Assembly: GCA_022419385.1 (NCBI GenBank)
Contig: JAJUBI010000004.1
Location: 4,569,286-4,633,285, forward strand
Direction: 5' to 3'
Length of the DNA: 64,000 bases
Origin: Paraconiothyrium sp. Pb-2020
Lineage: Eukaryota; Ascomycota; Dothideomycetes; Pleosporales; Didymosphaeriaceae
A program made the translations under genes and the position numbers. A model generated the notes under the pieces. It had not been told where the DNA came from. It ran no database searches and saw only the letters and a program-made list of their open reading frames with translations. Below are positions 59,086-64,000 of the stretch, piece after piece (within the stretch, counting starts at the first letter, position 1; each line of letters begins with the position of its first letter).

Positions 59086-60412
59086 TGATGCTGCGCGCAA
59101 CACCTAGGCATTGCGAATGGTAACGACTGCGCGCAACACAAAGATCTGTTGATGTTGACGATACGTCGCGAGCCACAAGCGATGAGGCTGCTTGGGGGCC
59201 ACTTCAGCCGCTCGCTACTGAAAAGATCTCCGCTCGCTTGTTCGACCACCCGTGGACAGCACAAGCCCTCGTGACATCGACAGGTTCATGCTGATCAACT
59301 CTACCATGAGCCACTCACAGAAATTGCGCAGCTGTTGCATCAATACTGAGAGCTATGTTGGACTTGGGTTAGGAGAATAGCCTCTCTGCAAGGTGACGAA
59401 ATAGTCCATAGCGTGCAGAGTCGCTCTCGACTTCAGCGCTCCATCTGGAGAAGCTCTGCTTCTCATACAAGGCGTGATGTACCTCTCATTCAATGGAGAC
59501 CGTGTTTGGTTGGGTACCATAGGTATGTGTGCCTACTGCATTTCGATACGTCGCGACGTTGTAGACAGCACATCGCTGTCGAGAGCCCAAAGTCGCCTGT
59601 TACATGATATCGGGTGGTTGGATCAATGGTGTCAGAGGCAGTGATGCGCCAATAAGCATGATGTTGTTGAGTTCAATTTTATATCAGATTGACAAGACAT
59701 TGCTGCCTGTTCGTGATGGACCAGATGACTCAGCAGAGGGTTGAGTCACGTGCCAACCTAACCTTCATGAATCCATCGGTGTTCCAGGGCTGGATCGCTT
59801 GGCGCCCACGGCCATCACCCACTTCAACGACACGTCCAAGTGTCGCCTGATCACTTTACTTGCTCCATACAAGGTCTGAAGCAATGCCATTACCCTCCGC
59901 ATCAATATTTGTGCTACTGCATCTGGCGTTCCAGCAATGATTTCTGGCAGCTGCGCTGCCAGTTCCGAGCCACCCGCTGTCGCCACCACGGCCTGGCGCA
60001 GATAACGTGCCAACAAAGTTAATATTCTTTGTGCCAGCTTCTTGGAGCTTCTGCGTAAACGCGCTAGTATCCCTTTAAGATTGCCACGATCTATTCTTGA
60101 ACCCCCTCTTTCCACATTGGACACACTATATACGGACGTTGTTCCACCGTGCCGAAAGGGGATCAAGGTTTAGAAAATAAGCCCTGAGAAACAAACAGCG
60201 CTCTAGTCTGCACTTTCGTGTGTTCTCCATAGTATGCACTGACGCGATAGATTTACGCATATGGACACGGAAAGCGCAGATGAAGATTCCGAGAGTGCTC
60301 AGGGCTTATATTATCTTGCTCCTTAGAGCCAGTGCTAGTACTAGCAATCCTCGCTCCAAGTAATTATGGCAAAGGCTCATCTTAATATTATAATTAGCCC
60401 GAGGTGTCCAAT
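59086..60412. other. Intergenic region
   Basis: About 1.3 kb. It holds the promoter of the hydrolase-ankyrin-CorA gene and the downstream side of the GH27 locus. A 133-codon minus-strand frame at 59765-60166 has no ATG start near its beginning and no recognised domain. No RNA gene or transposon seen. Confidence 0.4.
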
Positions 60413-61817
60413 CTAGTTGCTATAGTAGGTCCCATTTGGCCACGAGCATTGCCACCAACCTGCACAGTATGGCAAATCTAGAGCTGTAGGCTCTGGTCCA
60501 GAGTCTTTCAAAAGCAAAGCTGCAACGCCGTGTGACGGCAAATGTACCGTCATATTGCGTACCGCTGTGCCATTCTTGGTGTGCGACCATAAGTCGTAGA
60601 CTTCGTATATCCTTCCTGCTCTAATTGCCCAGCTTTCGGTCAAGTTGAAGAACATATCTGCAGAATAATCTTGTGTATTCAGAATCATGAACACAACTCC
60701 GTAGCTGCTATTACCTGACCAGTACTGGGCTGGATAGGAAGAGTTCGAAACAAAGTCAGGCTGATCGTTACCCCACCTGAAAGGCGAGATTCCTTCTCCA
60801 ATGATAGGATCTTGGTTGATCTTGATGATGTCTCGGTTCCTTAAGATTTCGATCATTTCCATGGACACATTCGCTGGGTTGGTGGATATGAAAAGAGGGC
60901 TTTTCAGAAGCGCCCAAGGGGTGAAATGACTTTTGGCTTCATCAAAAGTCAAGTTCCCATGCGGTTCGCCTTGCCCGACGTTGCCAACTTCTAGCAAATC
61001 GAGGTCGTTGTGTCCATAAAAGTCGGTCGCCCAATATTGGAAACTTGCTATGTCTATTATAGCGGTGATTGTACTCCACCACGGTTTGATGTCCCCGTTG
61101 ATCCGCCAGCTGTGTCCGAGCCTTTTGCCCCAAATCCACGGCTGCTGCCAACCCCATTCGCAGAGGGAAAACCAGAAAGGGGGCTGCTTAGTTTCCACCG
61201 ATCTAGCCGCGATTGCATCGGCCATGCGAGCATACCGGCCATAGACGTTCTCTTGAGTGATGTTGTCAAACGGAATGAAGCAATTATCGTACTTCAGGTA
61301 GTTGAACCCCCAGTCCTCGAATGTTGCGAGATCCTCGACTTCATGTCCGTACGATCCAGATTATCCGGCACAGGTGCGATAACCGGCGTCGGAATAGGCT
61401 GATGCAGTGATTCCCATGTCTTTGAGCCTCTGCGTTACGTTCCGGAGGCCTTGAGGCCATTTGGAGAGATCTGTGAGCATTAACACAACGTAATATAAGT
61501 AGCTATTAGAATTCCAACCTGGTAAAAGTCGACCATCTGCACCTCTTTCCCTTTCGGTGAAGCAGTCATCGAAGATTATCGAATTGTAGCCCGCTTCCAC
61601 CAGCCCATATTGTACCATAGCCTCAGCCTGGAGAAGAAGTTTTTCTTGGTCGTAATTGCATCCAAATGCGTTGAAAGCTAAATCGATTAACGACATGCCA
61701 ACATATTATATGTAATTGCTGGGACGTACTGTTATAGCCCATCTTGGGCAGTTTACCAACTCCATTATTCAACGCTGTCGCGAAGTTTGTGAATAGGAGA
61801 ATGAACTCTAGAATCAT
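60413..61817 (-). pseudogene. Secreted GH27 alpha-galactosidase interrupted by one in-frame stop codon
   Basis: GH27 enzymes remove alpha-1,6-galactose from galactomannan and oligosaccharides. Coding pieces: 61730..61817, 61519..61677 and 60413..61470 (introns 52 and 48 nt), totalling 434 residues plus one internal stop. The signal peptide is MILEFILLFTNFATA, then LNNGVGKLPKMGYN joined to TFNAFGCNYDQEK; most relatives have TWNAFGCN. Catalytic features are YNSIIFDDCF, DWGFNYLKYDNC (nucleophile Asp) and FWFSLCEWGWQQPW, plus NDLDLLEVGN (acid/base Asp). The chain is interrupted at TAA 61361-61363, where homologues have Tyr in TCAGYPGS. Both sides are in the same frame and otherwise intact, so this is one recent nonsense change, a sequencing error or an allele. 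Translation would end at about residue 118 before the active site. Confidence 0.8.
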
Positions 61818-63273
61818 ATTTGCTCACGTGACAGAACTTTCAAGGATGGCCAGACCAGTAGGTGGAATGGTTCGACGTAGATACTTTATCTCTATCAGAT
61901 GTTAGTCAATAATGATATGTTATCATGGAACCCTGGTCATCAACCTAGCCTCGTCGAACACGGACTTGTTGCGCGAATCCGAATGCGGTACGGAACGGCC
62001 TCTCCGTACTGTCACAGGTTCCTACGAGTGCAGACAAAAAGACCCAGCGAATTAACAAGGCCGCAAGACTTTGAGTATACAAGAAGCTTGCTTGTGCCTT
62101 AGAATACATCCGACGTTTCTATACGGACATCCATGGTGTGAGCCGTCCTCCATCACAAATCGGATTATGTCCCGTCATTAGACTGAGCAATGTCGAATGT
62201 AGACGGGGGGTAGGAAGAGTGCTTTGTCAAAGTTTGCACTCTTCATTTGACGCGCCCGGCCCACGAAGACATGAGGTTGTGCTATGTCGCTTTGTTGATC
62301 TCGGTCGGAAAATCGTTCGTGTAGATGCGCCACGGAACAGGATTCATTCATGATTCTGGCAACCTGCAAAAATAATCAGTGCCCTGATGGAAGGCAAATG
62401 TATCTCCAATTGATCTCCCTGCGTAGTCTTTTGACAAAATCTCTGAAGGTTCTACGGAAAGCAGTGAAATCATTTGTAGATCTTGCTGCTTCCAACTCTC
62501 AAAAATTTGATTACTTCATTACAATCAAAATTGGTAACAACTCCAGAAGGCTTTTTCGTGCTAGAAAATCACTGCATTATCTCTGGAGACCATTTCGCAT
62601 CCAGGACATTGGTTCAACGCTGTCTAGGTAGGACTGAGGGTAGCTATGTTGGCCGAACACATGCCACTCTCATGGATTGCAACGCTCACTTCTCGCGTTC
62701 CGAGTCTACCATCGCCAATGCAACGCTGGTTTTTCTTTAATCATGTGGCTTTACAAGCACGACGACTGCCCCAAACAGTGTGGGGTTCGGAATTAGGATC
62801 CGGAGTCAGGTAATCAGCATTCGCGAATTTATGATTCCAAGAAAGTCGAACTACGCTAGCTAGTAGGTCTAGTCTAACATCTCGTAATTCCGAGTGTTTG
62901 TGTCTAGTTGGATAATCCTAAGAGGAGAAGCATGATTGGTACTGTTTGCAGCCTAGCCTAATTTTACCGGACCAAACAAGTCCGTGCCATTTTGGGACAT
63001 GCCTCGCATTCCTAACAGCTAGGTACAAAGCACATACAAGTGATCGTTCATAACAACGACTCACTGAACCACTATACATCTTACTAGGCAATCTACTTTA
63101 CAATAATTTGGGTTAGCTATGATTCCACCAGTGACATACTATGTACTTTCATTTCATAGTAATGCTGCTACATAACGCAATGAAAATCTCCTTGGAACTG
63201 AAAAGTTTTATTTCTCCCTGAACCTCTTCTCAGCTTGGAATCAGCCATTGGTTCCTCTCCTCAACCTCTCAGC
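61818..63273. other. Divergent intergenic region between GH27 and GH26 loci
   Basis: About 1.45 kb, AT-rich, between two divergent polysaccharide-hydrolase genes. It holds both promoters. Short frames at 62138-62740 have no recognised domain. No transposon ends found. Confidence 0.4.
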
Positions 63274-64000
63274 ATGCATATTCCACTCTCTCTTTTATTC
63301 GGCGCTTTAGTCGCCCTGTGCCTAGGTTCTCCTACACCCCCACTGGACCACCACACACGTGCCTGGATAGCGTATGATAACATTGATGCGAATGCCAATA
63401 CGCAGGCGAGGGCGCTTCTTAAGTTCATACAGAGCCAGTTCGGATGGCACTATCTGTCCGGTCAGCAAGATATCGATAGCTTTACAGATCGGCAAAACAC
63501 CCGCTATTCTGGGAAACGACTTTATCAACTACTCACCTGCCGCCGTACAGAACGGCGCAAGTGGCACAGATGTAGACACGGCCATCAGTAACGACAAAGC
63601 TGGCGGTATCAATACCTTCTGCTGGCATTGGATAGCACCGGCAAATCCCGGCAAAGACGGCCAGCCATGGTACAGCGGATTCTATACCAAAGCCACTTCG
63701 TTCAATCTGAAGGCAGCTCTTGCAGAGGGCTCCAGCGGTTCGAACTACAAGCTTCTGCTTCGTGACATCGACGCCATTGCTGTGCAAATCAAAAGGCTCC
63801 AGGACAACGGTGTTCCAATACTCTTCCGACCGTTGCACGAACCCGACGGCGCTTGGTTCTGGTGGGGCGCAACTGGCTCCGGACCCTTCAAGGAGCTCTG
63901 GAATCTCATTTACTCTCACCTGACTAGTTATCATGGCCTACACAACATGGTTTGGGTCTGCAATACGGAGAAGAGCGACTGGTACCCCGGTAACGACAAG
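63274..64000 (+). pseudogene. Secreted GH26 beta-mannanase, frame broken, continues past window end
   Basis: GH26 endo-1,4-beta-mannanase cleaves the mannan backbone. The ATG at 63274 gives the signal peptide [18 protein letters not shown]. The first frame continues [20 protein letters not shown] through QDIDSFT to 63486. The family sequence then resumes one base out of phase from 63488: [40 protein letters not shown], the acid/base block [16 protein letters not shown], then [17 protein letters not shown] at the window edge. No GT-AG intron of workable size and phase fits. Fewer residues separate GQQD from GKTPAI than I recall for relatives, so a small deletion is likely. Without repair the product ends at 63591. 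The nucleophile Glu lies beyond the window. Confidence 0.8.

Noticed and set aside
59765..60166. 133-codon minus-strand frame in an otherwise empty region
   Set aside because: It opens with TTG rather than ATG, shows no domain, and has no upstream exon with convincing splice signals. A small unknown gene is not excluded.
1..64000. Secondary-metabolite or CRISPR-type locus
   Set aside because: No PKS, NRPS, terpene synthase or dikaritin-modifying enzyme was seen, and no regularly spaced direct repeats. HET, hydrolase and secreted genes alone do not make a cluster.

Overview
The window is nuclear DNA of a filamentous ascomycete (Pezizomycotina). A Dothideomycete is the likeliest source, but that is inference from gene content. 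Direct support: genes are dense, about 20 loci, most with one to five short introns of roughly 41-75 nt. The introns have GT-AG ends and CTAAC/CTGAC-type branch sites a few bases before the acceptor. The gene set is typical of mould-type fungi: a Pom1-like DYRK kinase, HET and NACHT-ankyrin proteins, an Egh16-like secreted protein, DUF6536 and DUF7580 proteins, and plant-polysaccharide hydrolases. I saw no rRNA, tRNA, CRISPR array or recognisable transposon. Exon coordinates were placed by hand from splice motifs, phase and family similarity; no search was run.

Layout. 1-1143 (-): 5' part of a Pex24p-domain (Pex28/Pex29) peroxisomal membrane protein, cut by the window edge. 2374-7038 (+): Pom1-like kinase. 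8538-10103 (+): indoleamine 2,3-dioxygenase (kynurenine/NAD pathway). 10660-11432 (+): CsbD-like stress protein. 12456-12747 (+): Pmp3-type membrane proteolipid in three small exons. 13698-15607 (+): HET-domain protein with a frame break near its end. 16464-17613 (+): CCR4-NOT subunit CNOT11. 19088-20102 (+): Egh16-like secreted protein. 21250-23694 (-): DUF6536 multi-pass membrane protein in six exons. 24045-26060 (+): decayed DUF7580 gene. 26731-28533 (+): tyrosyl-DNA phosphodiesterase 1. 28951-30949 (+): F-box/LRR-like protein. 31847-38373 (+): 2137-residue NACHT-ankyrin receptor.

38653-40872 (-): secreted GH127 beta-L-arabinofuranosidase. 41784-43811 (-) and 44086-44524 (+): a divergent pair, a YAP-binding/Alf4/glomulin-family protein and the spliceosomal Lsm3. 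45023-46545 (-) and 46784-48454 (+): another divergent pair, a farnesylated Ydj1-type Hsp40 whose start codon is formed by splicing, and mitochondrial glutamyl-tRNA synthetase. 48736-49452 (-): unknown small protein. 50808-52032 (-) and 53280-54773 (+): divergent Ser/Thr-rich secreted proteins, the first with Kex2-type repeats. 54854-59085 (-): an unusual hydrolase-ankyrin-CorA fusion. 60413-61817 (-): GH27 alpha-galactosidase with one in-frame stop. 63274-64000 (+): start of a GH26 beta-mannanase with a frame break.

Themes. Housekeeping genes alternate with self/non-self recognition genes (HET, NACHT-ANK, hydrolase-ANK-CorA) and secreted plant- or wall-directed proteins. Four loci carry frame-breaking lesions. 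Two of these are neighbouring galactomannan-degrading enzymes (GH27, GH26), which suggests either loss of that capacity or an indel-prone assembly.
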